A DNA stretch of 7,264 nucleotides from Candidatus Taylorbacteria bacterium RIFCSPLOWO2_01_FULL_50_130 (GCA_001821155.1 MHSB01000019.1:1-7264); one strand, 5' to 3'; shown: positions 1 through 5,323, numbered from the stretch's first letter. Notes: generated by a model from the letters alone, not told the origin. A program made the numbers and translations.

Positions 1-501
1 ACACTGTTTCTTGCTAACCTGTCCGGGTGCCATGAAATTATTCCGTCAGCTTTGCCCTTTTCGAGTAATGACAACATTTCTGCGAATTTCATTCGGCCGG
101 GCTCTTTGATTGTTCAGAAAATGTTAGCTTTTTTGTTCTTTCCGATAGTTGCACTTATGATTATTATTTTCATTGTGAGAACATTGGGTATAGCTTCTTC
201 TTTTATGTTTCCTGATGTAAAAGCAGTCAATATAGAAACTTCAGAAAAAAACGTTATTCTTTTTCTGGAAAATGGAAAAACAGATTCTTTCTCAATCGAA
301 AATATTCAAAGTATTGTTCTTACCTATAACTATCGAGGTCTTTACATTAATTCTTTAAACAAGAAAAATTCGTATTCGCTTCCTATTGAACCTATAGATA
401 TTGAACAAAAAATTGACGTCCTGACATCGCTCAAAAAAGAAGTGTTTTTTCTTGAAAGCAAGGAAGGTAATATTCGCTCAGTCCGTTACACAAAAAATTA
501 A
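1..501 (+). CDS. Unrecognised membrane-anchored protein, probably 5'-truncated by the window edge
   Basis: The frame is open from base 1 to a TAA at 499-501, so the gene may begin outside the window. Internal starts are TTG at 52 (149 residues) or ATG at 121 (126 residues); neither has a visible ribosome binding site. From the ATG at 121, residues 1-23 form one strong membrane segment (MLAFLFFPIVALMIIIFIVRTLG). About 100 soluble residues follow and look beta-rich, with alternating stretches such as VILFLENGKTDSFSIENIQSI, ending in a charged tail. The layout resembles a membrane-anchored small domain with PH-like strand alternation, but I cannot name a family. The next gene follows on the same strand after 123 bases. 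Both are much more A+T-rich than the minus-strand genes in this window. The reading frame is likely real; function unknown. Confidence 0.55.
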   Translation, partial: TLFLANLSGCHEIIPSALPFSSNDNISANFIRPGSLIVQKMLAFLFFPIVALMIIIFIVRTLGIASSFMFPDVKAVNIETSEKNVILFLENGKTDSFSIENIQSIVLTYNYRGLYINSLNKKNSYSLPIEPIDIEQKIDVLTSLKKEVFFLESKEGNIRSVRYTKN

Positions 502-608
502 AACCATGGCGATATATGGTATGATATATCTAGTGTCATAATGTATACACATAGAATCTAACAAAATATGGTTAGCACAAACACTAACAAAATTCGAGAC
601 CGCATTAT

Positions 609-614
609 TATAAT
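609..614 (+). promoter_or_regulatory. Candidate -10 box for the 625-1458 gene
   Basis: A perfect TATAAT ends 10 bases before the TTG start at 625. The -35 region is A-rich and unconvincing. If used, transcription would begin at about 621, giving a leaderless or nearly leaderless message. Confidence 0.35.
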
Positions 615-624
615 TTCCCGATGA

Positions 625-1458
625 TTGGGTGCATGGTTTTTTGGTCTTACTTTTCTTTACTTTATACTCTCGAGTATATTTCTAAAATCATTCGGCCTCC
701 TTCCGCAGTACGGAATAGTATTATTTTTCGGCTTTTTATTTTTCTTTGGATTAAGTTTTCTTCCTTCTGGTTGTAAAAGAGAAGATATTGCTAATTGGTT
801 GTTGTTCATATCTTTTATGTTAATTTCCTTTGGAGGAGGAACAACATTTACTTTGACATTCGTTTTTGGACACCCTCTTTCCGAATTTTCCGTTACTGCT
901 GGAGCGATTATGTTTATGATTGGCATTTTTCTTATGATTGTGACTGCTTTTATTGGGAATTCAGATAGTAGACCGGGAGAAGAAACAAGTGATGCTGTTA
1001 AATCTTTTAGGGATGTTACAGAAAAATTGAAGTTTGGTTTAAAAAATACAAGCACCTCTAGTTTTTTAGAATTAGAATCATCAGGGTCAATAGCGGAGGG
1101 CTCTGTTATTTTTAAACTTCAACATTCTATTTCACAAAAAAGCAGGCTAATCAACAAGACGAGAAATTTTCATCGTGATTTATCTGTAGATTCCTCAATA
1201 ATTTCTTTACGCAAAGAACTTTATCAAGGTTTAGTCTCGATTGAATCTGTAAATGAAGCTATTGATGTGCGTGGAACTTCTGCTGAAATGCAAGAAATTT
1301 TATCAAATTTTATAAAAGAAAAACAATTGAATTCGTTTGATTTTCGTCTTGTCTCCACAAGTAATTTAATTACTTTAACAGTCAATGTATTGATTGAAGA
1401 AAATCAATTATGGCTCGATTATCTTGAGCTAGTTAAATTAGTTGTAACAAAAAATTAG
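625..1458 (+). CDS. Unrecognised four-pass membrane protein with a cytoplasmic C-terminal domain
   Basis: The protein has 277 residues. The N-terminal 112 contain four hydrophobic segments (about 3-20, 28-46, 58-80 and 88-112). About 165 soluble residues follow: a polar linker, a helical stretch (about 165-210) and a final part with strands such as LITLTVNVLI. The pattern of a 'RDL...SS' helix followed by a hydrophobic strand faintly recalls DUF1517-type C-termini, but too weakly to assign. An in-frame TGA at 622-624 lies just before the TTG, so translation cannot start further upstream in this frame. No Shine-Dalgarno is visible, but TATAAT lies at 609-614. A T6 run (637-642) lies between an out-of-frame ATG at 633 and the body of the gene, so the true start may be hidden by an indel. 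The base composition is strongly A+T-rich, unlike the pilus genes. The coding frame is confident; function unknown. Confidence 0.7.
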   Translation: MGAWFFGLTFLYFILSSIFLKSFGLLPQYGIVLFFGFLFFFGLSFLPSGCKREDIANWLLFISFMLISFGGGTTFTLTFVFGHPLSEFSVTAGAIMFMIGIFLMIVTAFIGNSDSRPGEETSDAVKSFRDVTEKLKFGLKNTSTSSFLELESSGSIAEGSVIFKLQHSISQKSRLINKTRNFHRDLSVDSSIISLRKELYQGLVSIESVNEAIDVRGTSAEMQEILSNFIKEKQLNSFDFRLVSTSNLITLTVNVLIEENQLWLDYLELVKLVVTKN

Positions 1459-1549
1459 ATAAACAAAATCTTTCTATATTTACTGTATGGTGAGACACTT
1501 TTTGAATTTTTAACCCCCATCCCAATTTCTCCAAAACAAAAATCCGAAA

Positions 1550-1590
1550 CCCCGCGCGGATTCCCTCCCAGACCCTGCCTCCGCGCGGGG
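1550..1590. repeat. G+C-rich inverted repeat
   Basis: A perfect 10-base inverted repeat (CCCCGCGCGG at 1550-1559, CCGCGCGGGG at 1581-1590) flanks a 21-base loop. Read on the minus strand it is followed by TTTCGGATTTTTG, so it could act as a minus-strand terminator, although no minus-strand gene needs one here. Confidence 0.6.
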
Positions 1591-1629
1591 AGAATTCAAA
1601 ATCCCTGCCGAATTTCAAAAATCTTTAGT

Positions 1630-1688
1630 CTCGGTTTTGCGAACTCTCCTCCCAGAAAATAGTTTTCGCAAAACCGAGTCCATTTTTT
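1630..1688 (+). terminator. Likely intrinsic terminator for the 625-1458 gene
   Basis: CTCGGTTTTGCGAA at 1630-1643 pairs perfectly with TTCGCAAAACCGAG at 1665-1678 (14 bp, 21-base loop). Four bases later comes a T6 run at 1683-1688. It lies about 170 bases after the stop codon of the plus-strand gene and is the first hairpin there with a T-tract on the correct strand. The loop is longer than in a typical terminator. Confidence 0.5.
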
Positions 1689-1724
1689 CCGAACGGCTCA
1701 TTTCTTCCCATGTGAGCCGTTCGG
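1689..1724. repeat. 12-bp inverted repeat
   Basis: CCGAACGGCTCA (1689-1700) and TGAGCCGTTCGG (1713-1724) are perfect reverse complements around a 12-base loop. It starts directly after the T6 run of the preceding hairpin. No coding potential is seen. Confidence 0.6.
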
Positions 1725-1734
1725 TGTGGATTGT

Positions 1735-1800
1735 GTGCCTCGCTTTTCTCCTTTGGAGAAACTGTGCATCACACAGGCGTGCGTAGCACGCGCGAGGCAC
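1735..1800. repeat. Cloverleaf-shaped nested inverted-repeat element
   Basis: An outer 9-bp stem (GTGCCTCGC 1735-1743, GCGAGGCAC 1792-1800) encloses three perfect hairpins placed almost end to end. They are TTCTCC/GGAGAA (1746-1751, 1755-1760, loop TTT), CTGTG/CACAG (1762-1766, 1772-1776, loop CATCA) and GCGTGC/GCACGC (1777-1782, 1786-1791, loop GTA). Together they form a four-way junction with only three unpaired bases outside the loops. It is not a tRNA: there is no T-loop or D-loop consensus and no sensible anticodon arm. It could fold as RNA on either strand or as a DNA cruciform. A REP-like mobile palindrome or a small structured RNA are both possible. Confidence 0.65.
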
Positions 1801-1840
1801 GCTACTCGTTTAATTTGTTCTGGAAAAAAGTTCGCGCAAA

Positions 1841-1849
1841 TGCTAGAAT
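1841..1849 (+). promoter_or_regulatory. Candidate extended -10 promoter for the structured RNA
   Basis: TGCTAGAAT matches the extended -10 pattern TGnTATAAT at 8 of 9 specified or free positions. The -35 area (around 1815-1826) has only weak matches, as is acceptable for extended -10 promoters. Predicted transcription would begin near 1856, just upstream of a dense set of helices. Confidence 0.35.
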
Positions 1850-1855
1850 TACTGC

Positions 1856-2041
1856 AATGAATGAAATGAGTGAGTACTAGCTCCGCACCTGCGTGCGGAG
1901 CGTGAGAGACTCGAAAAGGTTCTCCCATATCCAGCACTTTTTCTGAAAAGCGCTGGATAGGAAACCTGTACTGGAGCTGTAAGCTTCGAATCTCTTAGGG
2001 CGCACCAGACAAAATCCGTCAGCCGCGGCTGACGGATTTTG
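1856..2041 (+). ncRNA. Candidate structured non-coding RNA (unrecognised)
   Basis: About 185 bases contain stacked helices and no credible gene. A 9-bp hairpin (1880-1888/1893-1901, loop CTGC) comes first. Next is a long-range stem of 11 positions with one mismatch (1905-1915/1985-1995). Inside it are a 5-bp stem (1917-1921/1963-1967) and a 14-position stem with one mismatch (1928-1941/1946-1959, loop TCTG). Last comes the palindrome at 2010-2041, usable as a terminator. A candidate extended -10 lies at 1841-1849. I compared it by eye with tmRNA, RNase P RNA, SRP RNA and 6S RNA: the conserved SRP loop, the RNase P core and the tmRNA acceptor/T-arm signatures are absent, and 6S cannot be firmly excluded. 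The palindromic pieces could instead be unrelated repeats. Both strand and boundaries are inference. Confidence 0.3.
2010..2041. terminator. Perfect 32-base palindrome, likely bidirectional terminator
   Basis: Bases 2010-2025 are exactly the reverse complement of 2026-2041 with no spacer, centred on CCGCGG. Each arm carries the A4/T4 tract expected of a two-way intrinsic terminator. It lies 21 bases past the stop codon of the minus-strand DUF378 gene and at the plus-strand end of the candidate RNA, so it suits convergent transcription. Confidence 0.6.
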
Positions 2042-2062
2042 AAACAAACTTTGAAACGAACA

Positions 2063-2296
2063 TTATATCGCACCGCCGACGGACGCGCCGGAGTTGGATG
2101 ACGGACACATTTTACACGTCTTTTTGTGCGTAACCACTTCAACGATCGCGGCGAGGCCGACCAAGATAAACACCGCCTCCCCGAGCCCTTCGCCAAGGAT
2201 GCGAGTGACCAGATCATCAACGCCGAGCCCCACGAGGCCCCAGTTCAGGCCGCCGATGACAAGAAGAATAAAAGAGATGATATGTACGGTTTTCAT
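2063..2296 (-). CDS. DUF378 family small membrane protein (YuzA-like)
   Basis: The protein has 77 residues. It has two membrane helices (about 4-24 and 40-57), and the first carries the family hallmark LLVIGGLNWGLVGLG (residues 11-25). The family (DUF378, Pfam PF04070, including Bacillus YuzA) is widespread and has no established function. The C-terminus here is short and polar, with a CKMC pair of cysteines (C61 and C64) after THKKT, then a Ser/Gly-rich tail. The ATG start gives the expected short N-terminus before helix 1. There is no Shine-Dalgarno; instead an octamer repeat with AGCT cores begins about 6 bases upstream of the ATG. The gene lies downstream of tRNA-Arg on the same strand and is followed by a palindromic terminator. 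Family assignment is confident from the motif. Confidence 0.9.
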   Translation of the reverse strand: MKTVHIISFILLVIGGLNWGLVGLGVDDLVTRILGEGLGEAVFILVGLAAIVEVVTHKKTCKMCPSSNSGASVGGAI

Positions 2297-2301
2297 ATAT
2301 C

Positions 2302-2376
2302 TTAGCTTTTCAGCTAACTAGCTTACTAGCTGATTAGGCCTCCCTAACAAGCTAAAAAACTAACATCTAATAAGCT
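2302..2376. repeat. AGCT-cored 8-base micro-repeat upstream of the DUF378 gene
   Basis: AGCT occurs at 2304, 2312, 2320 and 2328 with an exact 8-base period, then at 2350 and 2373. On the minus strand the units read as variants of TNAGCTAG. Adjacent units can pair (TTAGCT 2302-2307 with AGCTAA 2312-2317). The block lies directly 5' of the minus-strand ATG at 2296. Confidence 0.6.
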
Positions 2377-2461
2377 GGTAAGAATTGACCTTTACGGTTA
2401 AGTGTAACACTACTGCACCTCCCTATCTAGAAAGATATCAACAGGTCTCTCTTCGACGGCA

Positions 2462-2495
2462 AGAGCCAGACTCTTGGCGAGAGAGTCCGACTCTT
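2462..2495. repeat. Imperfect 14-base direct repeat, 20-base period
   Basis: AGAGCCAGACTCTT (2462-2475) and AGAGTCCGACTCTT (2482-2495) match at 12 of 14 positions. Each is itself partly palindromic (AGAGT-CCG-ACTCT at 2482-2494). The pair lies just 3' of tRNA-Arg on the minus strand and may form its transcript end, but there is no good T-tract. Confidence 0.5.
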
Positions 2496-2513
2496 TCCAT
2501 TTTCAAAAACATC

Positions 2514-2585
2514 TGCCCCCGGGGTGAATCGAACACCCATCAGCGGCTTAGAAGTCCGCGGTTCTGTCCATTGAACTACAGGGGC
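2514..2585 (-). tRNA. tRNA-Arg(TCT)
   Basis: A full cloverleaf is seen on the minus strand. The acceptor is GCCCCTG/CGGGGGC with one T-G pair. The D-stem is GTTC/GAAC. The anticodon loop is CTTCTAA, giving anticodon TCT, which reads AGA (Arg). The T-arm is GGGTG-TTCGATT-CACCC and the discriminator is A. The variable loop is only 4 bases (TGAT). The last anticodon-stem position, 31-39, is an A-G mismatch. The 3' CCA is not encoded (A73 is followed by GAT), so a CCA-adding enzyme is required. Confidence 0.93.
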
Positions 2586-2631
2586 GCGCGCTAAACTTAC
2601 AACAAATGAACAAAAAAGAAAATCTGCACGA

Positions 2632-2991
2632 CTACTTTTTCTCCGGAGGAGAAACGTACGGGTCTGCGGTGGAAAGCGGTTTTTGCTTCAGCGCGTTGAA
2701 TTGCTCCTGTTTTTTTTCATAAAAAAGCACCGTGCGTTCAAGTTTGAACCGGTCAAGCGGCAGAGATGCGGCGGACTCTTTTTTTTCGGAGAGAAATATG
2801 TTCTCGTTTTCCACTCGCCCATACATGATGACTCCGGCAGTTATTGCTCCGAAAAGGAGCAACGCAAACGTCGTGCACAGAACGAGCCAGTCAACACTCG
2901 GACTGCGGCCAAATTGCGCCGACTCGCTTGGGACTCGCGCGCGCGAAAAAACATCATGGAATATCCGATTGTTAACAGGAAAGAATTTCAT
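2632..2991 (-). CDS. Unrecognised single-pass membrane protein at the end of the pilus operon
   Basis: The protein has 119 residues. About 34 polar residues come first, then one membrane helix (about 35-58, WLVLCTTFALLLFGAITAGVIMYG), then about 60 residues that are charged, helical and likely periplasmic (LDRFKLERTVLFYEKKQEQFNALKQK), ending in a proline-rich tail. The ATG overlaps the TGA of the PilO-like gene by four bases (ATGA at 2988-2991), implying translational coupling and a shared role. By position it occupies the PilP slot of proteobacterial pilMNOPQ operons. However, it has no lipobox cysteine and no PilP beta domain, so I do not call it PilP. A helix-plus-short-coil shape would suit a small subunit packing against PilN/PilO. 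Expression is very likely; function unknown. Confidence 0.75.
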   Translation of the reverse strand: MKFFPVNNRIFHDVFSRARVPSESAQFGRSPSVDWLVLCTTFALLLFGAITAGVIMYGRVENENIFLSEKKESAASLPLDRFKLERTVLFYEKKQEQFNALKQKPLSTADPYVSPPEKK

Positions 2992-3530
2992 TTTTCTTTT
3001 AAGACGGCCAGCGTAAAATCAGCCCGCCACAAATCTCCTCCTTCAAATTCCGCCCTGGACATTACTATTTGGTCCACGTCGGCCTCGTACGGAAGCAACT
3101 CCATAAGTCCCAAAAAACGCACAACGGCGGGCCATGAACCGGTGCTTCTAAGTTTAAGCCGAAGTTCCTCCATGCCTGAAAGCTCCGGGTGTTCCCGCGC
3201 GCTCACAGATTCAACGGATGTTCGAACTCCGATATTAGCCCCGGTTTTTTCCAAAAACTCAATAAAAGAAACGGCCTCCCTGCTTCCGAGAATGAACGAG
3301 AGGAGTTTCCCGCGCAACGCGGCGGTATCCTCGACGAGCGCTTTTTTGTCGTGTATGGCCTGTTCCGCACTGACCTCCGCCTCAATCTTGTTCGACAAAT
3401 CAGAAATGTGCTCGTTTTTCTCCTTTATTTTCCAAAACAGAAAACCATACCAGCCGATCGCCGCCAGATTGAGCAGGAGGGTTATGATAAGGAGCTCCTT
3501 GCTTTTTCTTCCTATGGTTTGCGCGCTCAT
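2988..3530 (-). CDS. pilO: PilO-like type IV pilus inner-membrane assembly protein
   Basis: From the chosen ATG the protein has 180 residues. The parts are a short basic N-terminus, a membrane helix at about 13-34, a coiled coil at about 36-75 (KIKEKNEHISDLSNKIEAE) and a C-terminal ferredoxin-like domain at about 86-178. The domain contains the typical VSFIEFLEKTGANIGV and WPAVVRFLGLMELLPY segments of PilO-type proteins. In known systems PilO pairs with PilN to form the periplasmic part of the alignment complex. The frame extends to a TTG at 3569, overlapping pilN, but the ATG at 3530 gives a 10-base gap after the pilN stop and the normal short cytoplasmic tail, so I prefer it. No Shine-Dalgarno is visible. 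The stop TGA overlaps the next start. Assignment rests on architecture plus operon position; sequence conservation in this family is low. Confidence 0.82.
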   Translation of the reverse strand: MSAQTIGRKSKELLIITLLLNLAAIGWYGFLFWKIKEKNEHISDLSNKIEAEVSAEQAIHDKKALVEDTAALRGKLLSFILGSREAVSFIEFLEKTGANIGVRTSVESVSAREHPELSGMEELRLKLRSTGSWPAVVRFLGLMELLPYEADVDQIVMSRAEFEGGDLWRADFTLAVLKEK

Positions 3531-3540
3531 GACGGTAAAG

Positions 3541-4080
3541 TTATAGGGACGCGGAAGCGCGTATCTCAAAATTAATGTCCGCCTCTTTCACAAAGTTGGA
3601 AATAGGCGCGTCCACCTTTTCAAAGATTCCAGCTCGTTCAAGCGTTTGCACAAATGATACAAGCCCCGACCTGCTTGCCGCAACCCCGGAAACAGCAATG
3701 TCCCGCCGCCCCTCAGACGATCTGACAAAAGAGATATTGCTGAGCGATATCCCGTCCGTCTTTATGGAAGCGAGGAGCGTGAGCGCCTCGTAGATATGTA
3801 CATTCGGGCTTTCGCTTTTCATGATAGAAAGACGGGCCGCCAGGTCGCTCAAGGCGTCGTCAAGCTCGTTAATACTGTTTCTCTCGACGCTTTCTCTGAG
3901 TGCGGCGAATCTCTCCTGCGCGGTTTTCTCTTTCTCCGCCGAAAGCAGAAACGCGGGAAAGAGCAGCAGCGACGCGGCAACGAGCACGACAAAAAGAAGC
4001 CACAGGCCGACAATCGAGAGCCGCACGCGGTACTCGCGGTGAATGATGTCTTTTTTGGCTTTGGGGAGTAAATTAAACAT
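3541..4080 (-). CDS. pilN: PilN-like type IV pilus assembly protein
   Basis: The protein has 179 residues. It begins MFNLLPKAKK, carrying the NLLP motif by which PilN N-termini dock into a groove on PilM, followed by a conserved EYRVR stretch. The membrane helix spans about 21-47, then a coiled coil at about 48-92 (KEKTAQERFAALRESVERNS). The ferredoxin-like C-terminal domain at about 95-178 includes LTLLASIKTDGISLSNISF and LVSFVQTLERAGIFEKV. PilN bridges cytoplasmic PilM and periplasmic PilO. The ATG at 4080 is the natural start because NLLP must be near the N-terminus. There is no Shine-Dalgarno; instead a 98-base imperfect palindrome made of TTCGT units separates it from pilM, which is unusual inside this otherwise tight operon. 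pilO follows after 10 bases. Confidence 0.9.
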   Translation of the reverse strand: MFNLLPKAKKDIIHREYRVRLSIVGLWLLFVVLVAASLLLFPAFLLSAEKEKTAQERFAALRESVERNSINELDDALSDLAARLSIMKSESPNVHIYEALTLLASIKTDGISLSNISFVRSSEGRRDIAVSGVAASRSGLVSFVQTLERAGIFEKVDAPISNFVKEADINFEIRASASL

Positions 4081-4091
4081 GGTAGATAAAC

Positions 4092-4189
4092 ATACGAAAC
4101 AACGAATTTTACGAATATACGAATGACTACAAATAAGAGGTTGATTTCATTTGTAGTAATTTGTTGGACTTTGATTCGTAATTTCGTAT
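4092..4189. repeat. A+T-rich nested palindrome with ATTCGTA units between pilM and pilN
   Basis: Outer arms at 4092-4107 and 4174-4189 match at 14 of 16 positions as an inverted repeat. Inner arms ACTACAAAT (4126-4134) and ATTTGTAGT (4149-4157) are perfect. On the minus strand the pilN-proximal half reads as successive TTCGT-cored units. It ends 11 bases before the pilN ATG. Confidence 0.7.
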
Positions 4190-4192
4190 AAC

Positions 4193-5323
4193 TTAATGCC
4201 CTTTAGGCAACGCGAGCCCGACGGTAGCGGCATAATCAAGGGACTCGTCAAAATGCAACGAGGGAATATGTTCATCAAGCGAGAATGCGTTTGTCCAGAC
4301 ATTACCTACCTCCACCGGCCTGTCAAGCGAAAACGCGAAGTATTCGACAATGCCGGCAATCGCCGCGTCGCGCCCGCACAGAATGATATTCGTTATCTTT
4401 TTGCCGAGCTCTCCGGACGGACCCTCGTGCGTACTCCAATAAACCGTAAGCTTGTTAAGTTCACTCTTAAGAACCGATACGACTTCAGCGATGACAAGAA
4501 ATAGCTCCATATTCTCTTTTCGCCGGAAGGAGGAGTGATCATTTTTTACGCGCTCGGCTTCAGACGAACTTATGGACAAATGACGCGCGATGGCTTCCGT
4601 GATGTGCATGCCTCCGATGCCTACTGTGGAAGTAAAGTGCACGACTTCATTGCTGATAATAAACAATCCGGTTTTGCGCTCGCCGATATTGACGACCAGA
4701 TGGGTTTCGCGATTTCCTCTTGGAATTACTGCTCGTGAAATGGCCTGCGCCTCAATTTCAAAGGAGAGCGGCACGAGTCCCGCTTTATCCAAGAGGGCTG
4801 TGTACGCGTCAACCACGGCTTTCGAAAGCACGGTCACGCCTACGTCAATGTGGTCGCCGTTGCTGTGTCCGGCCTGTGTGATGACGGTATAGTCAAAAAT
4901 CGCTTCGCTTGCGGGTATGGGCACATTTTCCTCAAGTTTAAACTCAAGCACCCCGCGGATTTCCTTTCTGGATACGCGAGGTATTTTAACCTTGAAAAGG
5001 TACGCGTTCTCTTCCGAAAGCGAGGCATTCACAAAATCAAGTTTGAGCTCGTCTTTAAGCTCGCGCAGTACCCCCGCTACCGCATTCGCATCGTTTATCC
5101 GCCCGCCCGAAACACTTCCGCTTTGCAGGCGGCGCCTGCCAAACCGTTCCAGAACAAACGCATTCGACTTTCGCGCGAGCCCAATCGCTGAAACGGCATC
5201 GTCGGAGATATCCAGCCCAACCGCCGGCATTTCCAAGAAACGCGGCGGCGGGAAGAACCGGCTGAATACTTCATGTGTTGCTGGTGTTGATGGAACGTTC
5301 ATGGTGACAGTGGGGAGCGACAT
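4193..5323 (-). CDS. pilM: PilM, actin-like cytoplasmic ATPase-fold protein of type IV pilus assembly
   Basis: From the ATG at 5323 the protein has 376 residues, close to the usual PilM length. Recognisable parts, in order, are the N-terminal FFPPPRFLEMPAVGLDIS (phosphate-1 loop of the actin fold at about 35-42), LEFKLEENVPIP (about 126-137), which is typical of PilM, the second nucleotide loop VVNIGERKTGLFII (210-223), and GGMHITEAIARHLSISSSEAERVK (237-260). Then come NIILCGRDAAIAGIVEYF (312-329), with CGRD where GGGS/GG is more usual, and the C-terminal YAATVGLAL. PilM binds the PilN N-terminus in the cytoplasm. Other possible starts are TTG at 5350 and ATG at 5302. I chose 5323 because GGAG lies just upstream, although at only one base spacing. 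A TATAAT at 5448-5453 could drive the operon. Identification is confident; the exact start is not. Confidence 0.93.
   Translation of the reverse strand: MSLPTVTMNVPSTPATHEVFSRFFPPPRFLEMPAVGLDISDDAVSAIGLARKSNAFVLERFGRRRLQSGSVSGGRINDANAVAGVLRELKDELKLDFVNASLSEENAYLFKVKIPRVSRKEIRGVLEFKLEENVPIPASEAIFDYTVITQAGHSNGDHIDVGVTVLSKAVVDAYTALLDKAGLVPLSFEIEAQAISRAVIPRGNRETHLVVNIGERKTGLFIISNEVVHFTSTVGIGGMHITEAIARHLSISSSEAERVKNDHSSFRRKENMELFLVIAEVVSVLKSELNKLTVYWSTHEGPSGELGKKITNIILCGRDAAIAGIVEYFAFSLDRPVEVGNVWTNAFSLDEHIPSLHFDESLDYAATVGLALPKGH

Noticed and set aside
1980..2006. A tRNA-like T-loop (TTCGAAT) followed by GCGCACCA
   Set aside because: The flanking bases do not form a T-stem and there is no matching acceptor, D-arm or anticodon arm. 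TTCGAA is explained by the long-range stem with 1905-1915.
1550..2041. Integron attC array or CRISPR array
   Set aside because: The hairpins differ in sequence, length and spacing. There are no constant direct repeats with unique spacers, and no attC core sites or integrase gene are visible.
1433..2220. Several overlapping minus-strand open frames of 61-123 codons in the hairpin-rich stretch
   Set aside because: They run straight through perfect inverted repeats, have arginine/cysteine-rich compositions without domain or membrane patterns, and overlap one another. They look like chance frames in G+C-rich palindromic DNA.
2385..2594. A 69-codon plus-strand frame with a plausible-looking C-terminus
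   Set aside because: Its 3' half is the antisense of tRNA-Arg; the RGESNTHQRLRSPRFCPLNYRG string is a typical false translation of a tRNA complement.
2632..2991. Calling the 119-residue protein PilP
   Set aside because: Only position supports it. There is no lipobox, and the soluble part is helical and too short for the PilP beta domain.
2683..3546. A 287-codon plus-strand frame opposite pilO and the following gene
   Set aside because: It is antisense to two genes with clear membrane/coiled-coil architecture and a 4-base operon overlap. Its own translation is serine/arginine-rich without recognisable features.
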